Of a stretch of DNA of 42,599 bases, positions 24,656 through 32,268 are shown piece after piece. The notes beneath the pieces were generated by a model. That model was not told the origin of the DNA and ran no database searches. It worked only from the letters and a program-made list of their open reading frames with translations. The position numbers and the translations under genes are program-made. Location: positions 1-42,599 of the forward strand of contig JAJFLV010000199.1 in NCBI GenBank assembly GCA_021772535.1, read 5' to 3'. Within the stretch, counting starts at the first letter, position 1; every line of letters begins with the position of its first letter. This stretch comes from Opitutales bacterium (lineage in GTDB: Bacteria; Verrucomicrobiota; Verrucomicrobiia; Opitutales; UBA2987).

Positions 24656-25309
24656 ATGTCGGATAATCCATTAATAAGCGTCATCATTCCAACCTACAAT
24701 GAGGCGAACACTTTGCCGAGCGCCTTACTCAGCATCTCCAGCGATGCCATTGCGGTGGAGATTCTGGTTGTCGATTGCGGGAGTTCCGATGATACGGCCA
24801 AATTGGCCGAGGAGGCAGGGGCGGTTTTTCTGGTATCTCCCCTACGCCAGCGGGCAGCTCAAATGAACATGGGCACCCGGACGGCCAAAGGCGACATCCT
24901 GTTGTTTCTCCATGCTGATACCTGCTTGCCGGCTGGTGCGTTGGAAAAGGTTGCTGAAAGCATGGAAAACCCCAGAGTAGCCGGAGGAGCATTCTGCAGA
25001 CGTTTCGTCCACCCTTCCTTCTTCCTGAAATTCACCTGTCTGCTGGCCGATTGGAGGCTTCGTCTGTTCGGCTGGAGCTTTGGAGACCAGGGCATATTTG
25101 TCAGAAAATCACTCTTTCAGGAAATCGGTGGATTTCCGGAGATCGACCTTTTTGAAGATTTGGAGTTTTCCCGCCATCTGGCCGAATCGGGAAAAGTAAT
25201 CGCACTAAGCCCGCCGGTCCTCAGCTCCGGTCGCCGCTTTGGTCGCAATCCATTTCGTCGAACAATCCAGGATTTAATACTAACCTGGAAATATCTGAGA
25301 AAAACCTAA
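24656..25309 (+). CDS. GT2 glycosyltransferase, rSAM/selenodomain-associated type 2
   Basis: The 217-residue protein begins with ISVIIPTYNEANTLPSAL, has VVDCGSSDDTAKLAEEAG, the LRQRAAQMNMGTRTAKGDILLFLHADT core with the DxD-like HAD(T) segment, and ends with FEDLEFSRHLAESGK and an RRFGRNP block. This is the compact TIGR04283 glycosyltransferase group, often encoded beside radical-SAM/selenodomain proteins, TVP38 and DUF547 proteins in other genomes. No such radical-SAM gene is in the window. The ribosome-binding sequence AGGAG abuts the ATG with no spacer, which is unusual and suggests weak or coupled initiation; the previous gene ends 30 bases upstream. Confidence 0.9.
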   Translation: MSDNPLISVIIPTYNEANTLPSALLSISSDAIAVEILVVDCGSSDDTAKLAEEAGAVFLVSPLRQRAAQMNMGTRTAKGDILLFLHADTCLPAGALEKVAESMENPRVAGGAFCRRFVHPSFFLKFTCLLADWRLRLFGWSFGDQGIFVRKSLFQEIGGFPEIDLFEDLEFSRHLAESGKVIALSPPVLSSGRRFGRNPFRRTIQDLILTWKYLRKT

Positions 25310-25441
25310 CCAATACAAAAAAGAACCCTGGAATAGTCTTACATCCTCGAATCTCTCTTTTTCCATTGGGGAAAGCCTATACTGGGCTATTAACCGATCT
25401 TGTAAGGTTACCAAAAAGTACCCGTCGAATAAGAAGAAATT

Positions 25442-26941
25442 GTGAACAACAGAATGAAACCGGGAAAAGGCAAAGGGATCTACAACGTGATTGCAATCGG
25501 AGGGGGCACGGCCGGATTGATCACGACTTCAGCCATTGCCGGACTTGGTGGAAGGGCTGCCTTGATAGAAAGAAACAAAATGGGCGGCGACTGCCTGAAC
25601 TTTGGCTGCGTACCCAGCAAAGGTCTCATCTCCTCCGCCCGGGCCATTGAGAATATCCGCCATAGCGAGCGCTGGGGCCTGGAAAAACAGGAGCCTGTCT
25701 TCGATTTTAATAAAGTATTCGAACGCATGCGGGCGCGGCGTGCAATCATCGAGCTGAACGATTCCGTGCAACGATATGAAGGGTTGGGAGTCGATGTTTT
25801 TCAGGGAGAGGCCAAATTCATCTCTCCGCGTGAAGTGGAAGTGAACGGTCAGATATTGAGAGCCAGTAAAATCGTTATCACGGCGGGAAGCCGGGCCGGG
25901 GTTCCGCCCATCGAGGGAATTGACCAGGTTCCCTATTACACAAATGAAACGCTATTTGACCAATTGAATGAAAAACCGGCCAGCATGATCGTTGTTGGAG
26001 GAGGCCCCATTGGTGTAGAATTGGGTCAGGCCATCAACCGGCTTGGGGTAAAAGTTCAAATCGTGGAAGTCTTTCCCCAAATTCTCATCCGGGAAGATCC
26101 TGAGGTCAGCCAATTCATCCGTGAGCGCTTGTTAAATGAGGGGCTAGAAGTTCATACCGGGGTATTGCCCAAAAGGGTTATTCAGGAGAATGGCGGGATT
26201 CGCATGGATCTCGTTCCCTTTGAGGAAAAGGACAATCCCAGCGCCAGGACACAAATCATTAAGGCGGAGGCCCTTCTCGTAGCGGCGGGCCGCATTCCCA
26301 ACGTTGAAACTCTCAACCTGGAAGCGGCCAGGGTTAATTTCAATAAGCAAGGAATTATAGTAAACAGGAACCTGCAAACCTCCCAATCCCATATTTACGC
26401 TGCGGGTGACATCGTGGGACCTTACCAGTTCACTCACATGGCCGATCATCATGCCCGCACCGTGGTGGGCAACATTGTTAAAGGCCTCCTTCCCTTGCCT
26501 TTGCCTAAATCCAGGGTCGATTATTCGGTTGTTCCATGGGCCACTTTTACCAGCCCGGAAGTGGCCAGGGTCGGCCTCAATGAAACTGAGGCCATCAGTG
26601 AAAAGATAGCCTTCGACAAATATACACAGCCAATGGCCGAAGTGGATCGGGCCATCCTGGAATCCTCCGACGAAGGTTTTATCAAAGTTTTGACGGCCAA
26701 GGGCACGGATAAAATTCTGGGTGTGACCATCGTGGCGGAACATGCCGGGGATCTCCTGCACGAATTCGTCCTGGCAATGAAACATGGAATCGGTTTGGGA
26801 AAAATTGCCAAAACCATTCACGCCTACCCCACTTTTGCCGAAGCGGCCCGCAAACTCGGGGACAGCTATAATCGCACAAAACTGACTCCCAGGGCCAAAT
26901 CCATTTTTACCTGGCTATTCCAACGCCAGATCAATCGATAA
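25442..26941 (+). CDS. FAD-dependent pyridine nucleotide-disulfide oxidoreductase
   Basis: The 499-residue flavoenzyme has an N-terminal FAD-binding AIGGGTAGL, the redox disulfide GGDCLNFGCVPSK (Cys51, Cys56), the NAD(P)-binding VVGGGPIGVELGQ (about 182-194), the second FAD motif IYAAGDIVGP, and a C-terminal dimerisation domain with HAYPTFAEAA. It resembles lipoamide dehydrogenase and mercuric reductase, but it lacks the C-terminal Cys pair and N-terminal HMA domain of MerA, and no lipoyl-complex genes are nearby. Substrate unknown. The start is GTG (25442), with an ATG four codons later as alternative. It is followed by the TVP38-type gene after 12 bases, a pairing repeated in many bacteria. 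Confidence 0.93.
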   Translation: MNNRMKPGKGKGIYNVIAIGGGTAGLITTSAIAGLGGRAALIERNKMGGDCLNFGCVPSKGLISSARAIENIRHSERWGLEKQEPVFDFNKVFERMRARRAIIELNDSVQRYEGLGVDVFQGEAKFISPREVEVNGQILRASKIVITAGSRAGVPPIEGIDQVPYYTNETLFDQLNEKPASMIVVGGGPIGVELGQAINRLGVKVQIVEVFPQILIREDPEVSQFIRERLLNEGLEVHTGVLPKRVIQENGGIRMDLVPFEEKDNPSARTQIIKAEALLVAAGRIPNVETLNLEAARVNFNKQGIIVNRNLQTSQSHIYAAGDIVGPYQFTHMADHHARTVVGNIVKGLLPLPLPKSRVDYSVVPWATFTSPEVARVGLNETEAISEKIAFDKYTQPMAEVDRAILESSDEGFIKVLTAKGTDKILGVTIVAEHAGDLLHEFVLAMKHGIGLGKIAKTIHAYPTFAEAARKLGDSYNRTKLTPRAKSIFTWLFQRQINR

Positions 26942-26953
26942 AAAAACTCAACA

Positions 26954-27712
26954 ATGTTACCCACAATTAAAAATTATCCATCGATCAAATTTCTTGGTTT
27001 ATTTCTTCTCATCGCAACCAGCCTTTTTTGGGGAGGTGAATTGCTCGCCCAGGCGACCTCCGAAGCCGCCGTAGAGGCAACGGAACCAAATCGGGTGGAA
27101 AACTTTTACGCCTGGATCGAGGGTCTGGGCGGAGCCGGTTACATTGTTTTTGCCTTCAGCTACATCCTGGCCACGGTGTTTTTTCTGCCCGGTTCCATCC
27201 TGACCATTGGGGCGGGTCTGCTTTTCGGCGTTATCACAGGATCGATTCTAGTATCCGTCAGTTCGGTTACGGGGGCGGCCCTGGCTTTTCTGGTGGCTCG
27301 CTACCTGGCCCGGGAAAGGGTCGAAAAAAAATTTAGTAAAAATCGTAAATTTACAGCCATTGACTCGGCTATCGGCAAGGAAGGCTGGAAAATTGTTTTA
27401 CTATTAAGACTCACTCCTTTGCTGCCCTTCAATGTCAGCAATTATCTTTATGGCCTTACCTCGGTGGCATTTTGGCCTTATGTTTTGGCCAGTTGGATCG
27501 GCATGATACCGGGAACGATTTTGTATGTTTATATTGGCTCGCTGGGCAAAACGGCAGCGGAAGCGGCAACCGGCGGCGCCGACACCGGAAAACTTGTACT
27601 GAATGCGGTTGCTTTTCTAGCCACAATTGCAGTAACGGTGTATGTAACCAAGATTGCCCGAAAAGCGCTAAAAGATGCACATCTGGAAGCAGAACCGAAT
27701 TCTACCGAGTAG
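26954..27712 (+). CDS. TVP38/TMEM64 (SNARE-associated, DedA-like) membrane protein
   Basis: The 252-residue protein has an N-terminal signal-like span (about 12-33) followed by the conserved domain: FLPGSILTIGAGLLFG re-entrant segment, SVTGAALAFLVARYLAR, then LLLRLTPLLPFNVSNYLYG and a further hydrophobic ASWIGMIPGTILYVYIGS. The conserved Arg in LLRLTP and the PFN segment are typical. Known relatives (DedA, TMEM41B/VMP1) act in lipid movement or carrier recycling; the bacterial function is incompletely known. It lies 12 bases after the flavoenzyme gene, and a DUF547 gene follows after 36 bases, so all three are likely one operon. Confidence 0.93.
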   Translation: MLPTIKNYPSIKFLGLFLLIATSLFWGGELLAQATSEAAVEATEPNRVENFYAWIEGLGGAGYIVFAFSYILATVFFLPGSILTIGAGLLFGVITGSILVSVSSVTGAALAFLVARYLARERVEKKFSKNRKFTAIDSAIGKEGWKIVLLLRLTPLLPFNVSNYLYGLTSVAFWPYVLASWIGMIPGTILYVYIGSLGKTAAEAATGGADTGKLVLNAVAFLATIAVTVYVTKIARKALKDAHLEAEPNSTE

Positions 27713-27748
27713 GCCGGACTTGTTCGACCCTATCGTATCCAAATCAGG

Positions 27749-28585
27749 ATGACCGGCCTGTCTATGCGTTTCCTCTTGAAATTCCTTCTCTTAACGGGTT
27801 TCGGGGCTGGAATAACGTCCCAAGCTATTGGAGACGATTACCTGCGTCCCTCAGTTCCCTCGGGGATCGATCACTCCCGATACGAGGAACTTTTGCAGAA
27901 ATATGTAAATGCGCGAGGCATGGTCGATTATGGCCCATGGAAGGCCAGTCGTGAGGATATGAAGGCGCTGAATGGCTATCTTGAACAGTTTGCACCACCG
28001 CCTGACAGGAAAATTTCCAGGAATGAGGAGGCCGCTTCGCTAATTAATGCCTACAATGCCTTGACTATAAAATCCATACTGGAAAATTACCCGGTTGAAA
28101 GCATATTGCTGATAAACGATGTCTGGTCCAAACGGCGGCATCCGGTTGGAGGCATAAAAGTTTCTCTGGACGACATTGAAAAGGGCGCTCTTATTCCCCT
28201 CATTGGGTGGAAGGTCCACTCCGTTGTTGTCTGTGCTGCCCGTAGTTGCCCACCACTGCAAATGGCCGCCTATACGGAAGCTAATCTGGATCAAAAAATT
28301 GAAGAAGTTTACAGCATCTGGCTTTCCCGAATCGACCTCAACCGTTTCTCTTCCTCGGAAAAGCGGGCTGAAATCTCCCAAATTTTCAAATGGTATGAGA
28401 AAGACTTCGAGGCAATCGGAGGTGCCAAAAAGATCCTCGTGCGGTTTGCCCCGGACCGGCATAAACCCTTTTTATCGGAGGAAAATTTCGAGATTATCCA
28501 TACCAAATATCATTGGGGCCTCAATGATAAGGGAGGAAGAGGCAAAAATTTCGAAGGCAGCCTGTTGGACGTTATCCTGAATTGA
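27749..28585 (+). CDS. Secreted DUF547 protein
   Basis: The 278-residue protein starts with a signal peptide; either Met1 or Met6 (27764) could be used, the second giving the tidier signal sequence MRFLLKFLLLTGFG. The DUF547 domain is clear: FLINAYNALT-type block (SLINAYNALTIKSILENYP), VHSVVVCAARSCPPL with a Cys pair, SQIFKWYEKDF and a terminal YHWGLND. DUF547 function is unknown; the Cys and the papain-like fold suggested in the literature hint at hydrolase or thiol chemistry, unproven here. It ends the five-gene (+) cluster. Confidence 0.93.
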   Translation: MTGLSMRFLLKFLLLTGFGAGITSQAIGDDYLRPSVPSGIDHSRYEELLQKYVNARGMVDYGPWKASREDMKALNGYLEQFAPPPDRKISRNEEAASLINAYNALTIKSILENYPVESILLINDVWSKRRHPVGGIKVSLDDIEKGALIPLIGWKVHSVVVCAARSCPPLQMAAYTEANLDQKIEEVYSIWLSRIDLNRFSSSEKRAEISQIFKWYEKDFEAIGGAKKILVRFAPDRHKPFLSEENFEIIHTKYHWGLNDKGGRGKNFEGSLLDVILN

Positions 28586-28640
28586 ACTTGATCATTGCCT
28601 GTCGCTCGGCGGGTGTTGAAAAATCGATACTTCGATCTTA

Positions 28641-28915
28641 GAGGGCGTCTAAAAAGTCGAAATGACGATGGCGGAGATGATTTGTGACATCAGCGGCGTT
28701 GCATCAATCGATGTTTGGGCTGGAAGCCCTGACTCGGTTGATGCAACGCCGCTGATGCCTCAAAACACTCTGTCCCAAAGGGATGCGGGCGGGCATCGAA
28801 GGTCGCGGCGTTGGTTTCGCGCTCACGGGCTTGCAGCCCGCTACGTGCGAAACCGCCTTGCGCTGCTTCGATTCCGCCGCGCACCATCGCACATTTCCAC
28901 TTTTTAGACACCCTC
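28641..28915. mobile_element. 275-bp MITE-like element with TIRs and TTA target duplication
   Basis: The left end GAGGGCGTCTAAAAAGT (28641-28657) and the inverse of the right end (28899-28915), GAGGGTGTCTAAAAAGT, match at 16 of 17 bases. The match continues through GAAATG and CGATGG to about 31 bases with few differences. TTA flanks both ends (28638-28640 and 28916-28918), as expected of a target-site duplication. Inside are two hairpins. The first has perfect 20-base arms (28688-28707 and 28738-28757) enclosing GGGCT-GGA-AGCCC. The second has ATCGAAG/CTTCGAT (28795-28801, 28866-28872), GGTTTCGC/GCGAAACC (28813-28820, 28847-28854) and CGGGCT-TGC-AGCCCG (28826-28840). It encodes no transposase, so movement would need one elsewhere, perhaps an IS5-type enzyme judged by the short duplication. 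Confidence 0.85.
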
Positions 28916-29013
28916 TTATATGAGTGCCCTTATTTTTGGGTTTCTATTTTGGTCTCCCCGGCGCAGCCAGGAACTCTGCCAACGAACTTCGGTAACTGAC
29001 TCAAGTATGTTGC

Positions 29014-29092
29014 TGTAAAGCTGATGCCTCCTTCGCCGGACTGTTCTCTTCGGCACCCTGGTCACCCTGATCCCTTTTGCCGGCGCTTTACA
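29014..29092. repeat. Nested inverted repeats, function unknown
   Basis: TGTAAAGC (29014-29021) is the exact inverse of GCTTTACA (29085-29092), and CGCCGG (29054-29059) is the exact inverse of CCGGCG (29080-29085), sharing one base. The two stems cannot both be complete at once at the shared base but could form a branched fold. It may be a decayed mobile element or a structured RNA. Confidence 0.4.
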
Positions 29093-29202
29093 CGGTCGAG
29101 CAGGACTTGCGGCGCCAGGTGTTCAAATGAGCCCGAATAAAATGATGAGGAATATCGATTCGGTCTTGCCCGAAAAAAGATGCCCTCTATTATGAAAGTA
29201 TC

Positions 29203-29667
29203 ATGGTTTCGCCCGTACAAACCTACCGGTGCCAGTTTTCCACCTTGTTCCTGTGGCTTTTGGGTGTGCTCCTGTTCCTCGATATTTTACGAATGTGGAT
29301 CATCATGGAAATACCTTTCGAGCAAATTGAGTTTTTTCACAACCTGAACCTGATTGCCATGGTTTCATTTTTTAGTTCACTTCTTCTGTTCTGGACTTTG
29401 AGGAGCGAAATTAGCCCCGAGGGAATCACCAGCTACAATTCTCTCGGAGCTACCACATTTATTCCCTGGAAAAAAATCAGGGAGGCCAGCAAACGAAATA
29501 TTCTCGGCTTGGGTTATTTTCGCATTGTGGATCATGACGGGGACTGTATCTACGTTGCCAGATACCTCTCCCGGCAGCGCGAATTCGAGGCAATCGTTTC
29601 CGCAATCACGGAGAAAAACAATCCTCTGCGCCGGTGCATAGTAAGTGAGGCAAACAAAGAAGAGTAA
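29203..29667 (+). CDS. Small two-span membrane protein with PH-like tail
   Basis: The 154-residue protein has two hydrophobic spans (about 12-32 and 45-65) followed by a soluble part, EISPEGITSYNSLGATTFIPWKKIREASKRNILGLGYFRIV, whose strand pattern (a turn after a short span, then IPW-x-x-I) resembles bacterial PH-like domains of the YcxB/YdbT sort. The function is unknown. GAAAG lies a few bases before ATG. The gene stands alone between the gene-free stretch and the convergent ruvC. Confidence 0.75.
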   Translation: MVSPVQTYRCQFSTLFLWLLGVLLFLDILRMWIIMEIPFEQIEFFHNLNLIAMVSFFSSLLLFWTLRSEISPEGITSYNSLGATTFIPWKKIREASKRNILGLGYFRIVDHDGDCIYVARYLSRQREFEAIVSAITEKNNPLRRCIVSEANKEE

Positions 29668-29673
29668 TAAACT

Positions 29674-29708
29674 CCTTCACACCGTTCAGCAACCTTGCTG
29701 AGTGAAGG
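29674..29708. terminator. Hairpin between convergent genes
   Basis: CCTTCAC (29674-29680) pairs with GTGAAGG (29702-29708), and inside them CAGCAA-CC-TTGCTG (29687-29700) forms a further six-pair stem. It begins seven bases after the membrane-protein stop. There is no strong T-tract on the plus strand and only a modest one on the minus strand, so it may be a weak bidirectional terminator. Confidence 0.45.
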
Positions 29709-29771
29709 CATAAATCCTCCTCTTTGACTTTAGCCTCCCCTTAATTAATTCGCCCTGTTTTATACCGTCGT

Positions 29772-30365
29772 TTATCCTTTTTCCGATTCACGGTAGGTCA
29801 TGGCATGGCAAAGGGCAACTCCCGCGGCGTCGGCCTCGTCCGATTTAAGGGTCTCAACATGACCTAAAAGGCTTTTCACCGTCCGGGCCACCTGTATTTT
29901 GCTGGCTCGTCCATAGCCGACCACGGCCTGTTTGACCCGTAACGGGGGATACTCGAATACCGGTAGTTTCCGAATGGCCGCCGCCGCTATGGCAACTCCC
30001 CGGGCAGCTCCCAAAACTTGCGCCGTTTTCACATTTTGCACATAAATCGTCTGCTCGAGGGCAACATGATCGACCGGAAAATTTTCCAGTAAGCGGTTCA
30101 CCGCGATCGAAATTTCCGCCAGGCAATCGGGCATGGAAATCGTTGAATTTAATTTAACGGTTTGACTGAATAGGAGCTGGGCGGGGCCTTCGGAGGTGTT
30201 TTTCAACACGGCCAATCCAGTGCCGCGAAGACTCGGATCGATCCCCAAAATCGTCCCGTGGAAAGGCTTCCGGCTGATAATAGTTCCGGCCTCCGGACCC
30301 TTTGAGGAAGGCAGCTTACCCTTCAACTTGGTTGCCCATTGTGCTCTGACCGATTTTTTTGCCAT
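29772..30365 (-). CDS. ruvC: Holliday junction resolvase RuvC
   Basis: RuvC cuts four-way DNA junctions during recombination, acting with RuvAB. The four acidic catalytic residues are present: Asp43 in LGIDPSLRGTG, Glu104 in VALEQTIYVQN, and Asp176 and Asp179 in SDEADAAGVALCH. The protein has 197 residues, about 35-38 more at the N-terminus than usual, and this extension is basic (several Lys and Arg). No ATG or GTG start nearer the RNase H core is evident, only TTG codons, so the extension may be real. It is the last gene of a (-) run and begins 21 bases after the TauE/SafE stop. ruvA and ruvB are not in the window. Confidence 0.95.
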   Translation of the reverse strand: MAKKSVRAQWATKLKGKLPSSKGPEAGTIISRKPFHGTILGIDPSLRGTGLAVLKNTSEGPAQLLFSQTVKLNSTISMPDCLAEISIAVNRLLENFPVDHVALEQTIYVQNVKTAQVLGAARGVAIAAAAIRKLPVFEYPPLRVKQAVVGYGRASKIQVARTVKSLLGHVETLKSDEADAAGVALCHAMTYRESEKG

Positions 30366-30386
30366 GGTCGCGCGTTTGCCGGGATG

Positions 30387-31166
30387 TTAAAAAAGAGTCC
30401 GAAACATCGCGGAAACATTAAAAAGAAGTTCTACCCCAACCACCACAATAAAAAACCATACCAAGGTCGAGAACAGCTTTTGATTAATGTATTTTACGAA
30501 AATACGGGCAAAAACAGCCCCCATGGCAGCGACCGGAGCAAAGGCCAAGCTCAATTGAATGGAGTCCTTCGTTATTATTTCCAAATCCACCTGAAGGGGC
30601 ACCTTGACGAGATTCATGATTAAAAAGAACCAGGCTGAAGAGCCGATGAATGCCATTTTAGGCAAACCCATGGCAAGGAGGTAGAGGGCGCCGACAGGCC
30701 CCGCCCCATTAGCCGTCATAGTGGCGAACCCACCGATTATCCCCATTGAGGAAACAAACCAAATGCCATGCGGTATGCGATCTTCGCCATTTTCAAGGCG
30801 AGTCCGGGTAAGCCGATGCATTCGATAAAAATGCAATCCTGTCATGCTCAACAGTATGACGCCGATGAGCCGCCGAACCCCATCGTTGTCGATTTTTCCA
30901 AGTGCAAAATAGCCGGCCAGTATTCCCGCCAGCGCCCAGGGAATTACTTTCACGAGGGAAGGCCAATGAACGTGTCTTCGATACATGGTTACGGCAACCA
31001 GATCGGCACAGATAAGCACCGGCAGGAGGATGCCCACGGATTCCCTTGCAGGAAAGGCCAGGGCATACAAGGCGATGGTTAGATTGCCCAACCCCGGAAG
31101 TCCGCCTTTACCCAGTCCTACGAGCAAGGCACCCAGCCATCCGATTATCCATTGCCAGGTTTCCAT
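30387..31166 (-). CDS. TauE/SafE family membrane permease
   Basis: The 259-residue protein has about seven to eight spans and the family repeat: GLGKGGLPGLGNLTIAL near the N-terminus and FATMTANGAGPVGALYLLAMGLPK in the second half. The family exports or imports sulfur anions such as sulfite or sulfoacetate; the substrate here is unknown. Its ATG overlaps the recF stop by one base (TGATG), showing coupled translation. The neighbouring cysteine desulfurase hints at sulfur metabolism, though recF between them makes this loose. Confidence 0.9.
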   Translation of the reverse strand: METWQWIIGWLGALLVGLGKGGLPGLGNLTIALYALAFPARESVGILLPVLICADLVAVTMYRRHVHWPSLVKVIPWALAGILAGYFALGKIDNDGVRRLIGVILLSMTGLHFYRMHRLTRTRLENGEDRIPHGIWFVSSMGIIGGFATMTANGAGPVGALYLLAMGLPKMAFIGSSAWFFLIMNLVKVPLQVDLEIITKDSIQLSLAFAPVAAMGAVFARIFVKYINQKLFSTLVWFFIVVVGVELLFNVSAMFRTLF

Positions 31167-32268
31167 CAGGAACTTTTGATTTCCGGTAAATTGAAGAACA
31201 CGCCCTTTTCAACTCCCAGGAAAGACCAGGATTGAATGGGATCGTCCGGCGGCGGGGCCGTGCCGGTGGCAAATACCTGCAAATCCCGGGGAAGAGCACG
31301 CCAGAATCCTTCCCGCCTGGCATTATCCAGTTCCCCCAGGATGTCGTCCGCAAGAATCACCGGCTTCAAACCGGAGTGTTTACGAAACCAATCCACCTGG
31401 GCCAGTTTCAAGGCCAGAACCAGACTCCGCTGCTGCCCCTCAGAGGAAAAGGGTTGCGCTTCTCGATCACCCAAGACCAATACAAAATCATCTCGGTGAG
31501 GTCCGCTCTGGGTCGATCCATAAACGAGATCCCTGGGGCGGTTTTTTTCCAGCATGGCGAGAAATTCGTCCTCACTGCGGTAATTTGTTGATGGCTTATA
31601 GCGAAGGGATGGCTGTTCAAGCGAACCGCTGATTTCACGGTAGGCGGCTCCCATCTCATCGCACAGTGCCGCAGTCAATTGCTGACGCTTTTTCACCATA
31701 ACAGCGGCAGCAGGCGCCAACATTTTCTCAAACGAAGACAGTTCGGCCGCTCCCGGGGATGGCTTCTGCTTAAGTAAAGCATTCCTCTCCTTCAAGGAGC
31801 GATGATAATCCCGCAAAGCAGCATAGTATTCGGCGTCCATGGCCGAGAGGGATAAATCCATGAATCGTCGGCGTAAACTGGGCGATCCCCGCAGAAACTG
31901 GATGTCTTGGGAAGAAAAAACAACGGAGGGGAATTTACCCAAAAAATCTCCCAAACGTTTTACCTTTTGCCCATCCAGTGAAATTTCCTTACGGGACGGC
32001 ATTAATTCGCAGAACACTTCGGATGTTCCCTCTTTTTCATGGTCGATCAGATACCGCAGCCGGGCCGCTCCTGTTCCGAAACGAACCATATCCCCGATAT
32101 CGCGGGTGCGAAAAGAGCGCAGTGCGGTAACCAGCGAAAGCGCTTCAAGGAGATTCGATTTGCCCTGTGCATTCGCACCCAAAATGAATTCATTGGTATC
32201 CTTAAATTCCAGGGAGGCGGAGGCAATATTGCGAAAATCCTGCAGATTGAGACCCGTTATCCGCATTA
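31166..32268 (-). CDS. recF: DNA replication and repair protein RecF
   Basis: RecF is an SMC-like ATPase that helps RecO and RecR load RecA at single-strand gaps. The 366-residue protein has the Walker A GANAQGKS (about 30-37), the ABC signature SSEGQQRSLVLALKLAQV and the Walker B/D-loop VILADDILGELDNARR. Start and stop both overlap their neighbours by one base: TAATG with the cysteine desulfurase and TGATG with the permease. It is unusual for recF to sit outside the dnaA-dnaN-recF-gyrB cluster; no such genes are here. The reading frame itself ends at 31166 and begins at 32266. Confidence 0.96.

Larger units (their letters stand above)
28586..29202. other. 617-base gene-free stretch
   Basis: No gene is supported here. 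The left half is filled by a 275-base MITE-like element (28641-28915). The right half (28916-29202) has nested inverted repeats at 29014-29092 and then AT-richer sequence leading to the small membrane-protein gene, where its promoter must lie. Short open frames within the element are by-products of its hairpins. Confidence 0.7.

Noticed and set aside
25366-25650. 94-codon frame overlapping the flavoenzyme start
   Set aside because: It is out of frame with the conserved FAD-binding domain, and its product is highly charged without a pattern.
25442-26941. Mercuric reductase assignment
   Set aside because: The C-terminal Cys pair and HMA domain are absent and no mer genes are nearby.
28662-28907. 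Short open frames inside the 275-bp element
   Set aside because: They follow the inverted repeats, have no ribosome-binding site and no family resemblance.
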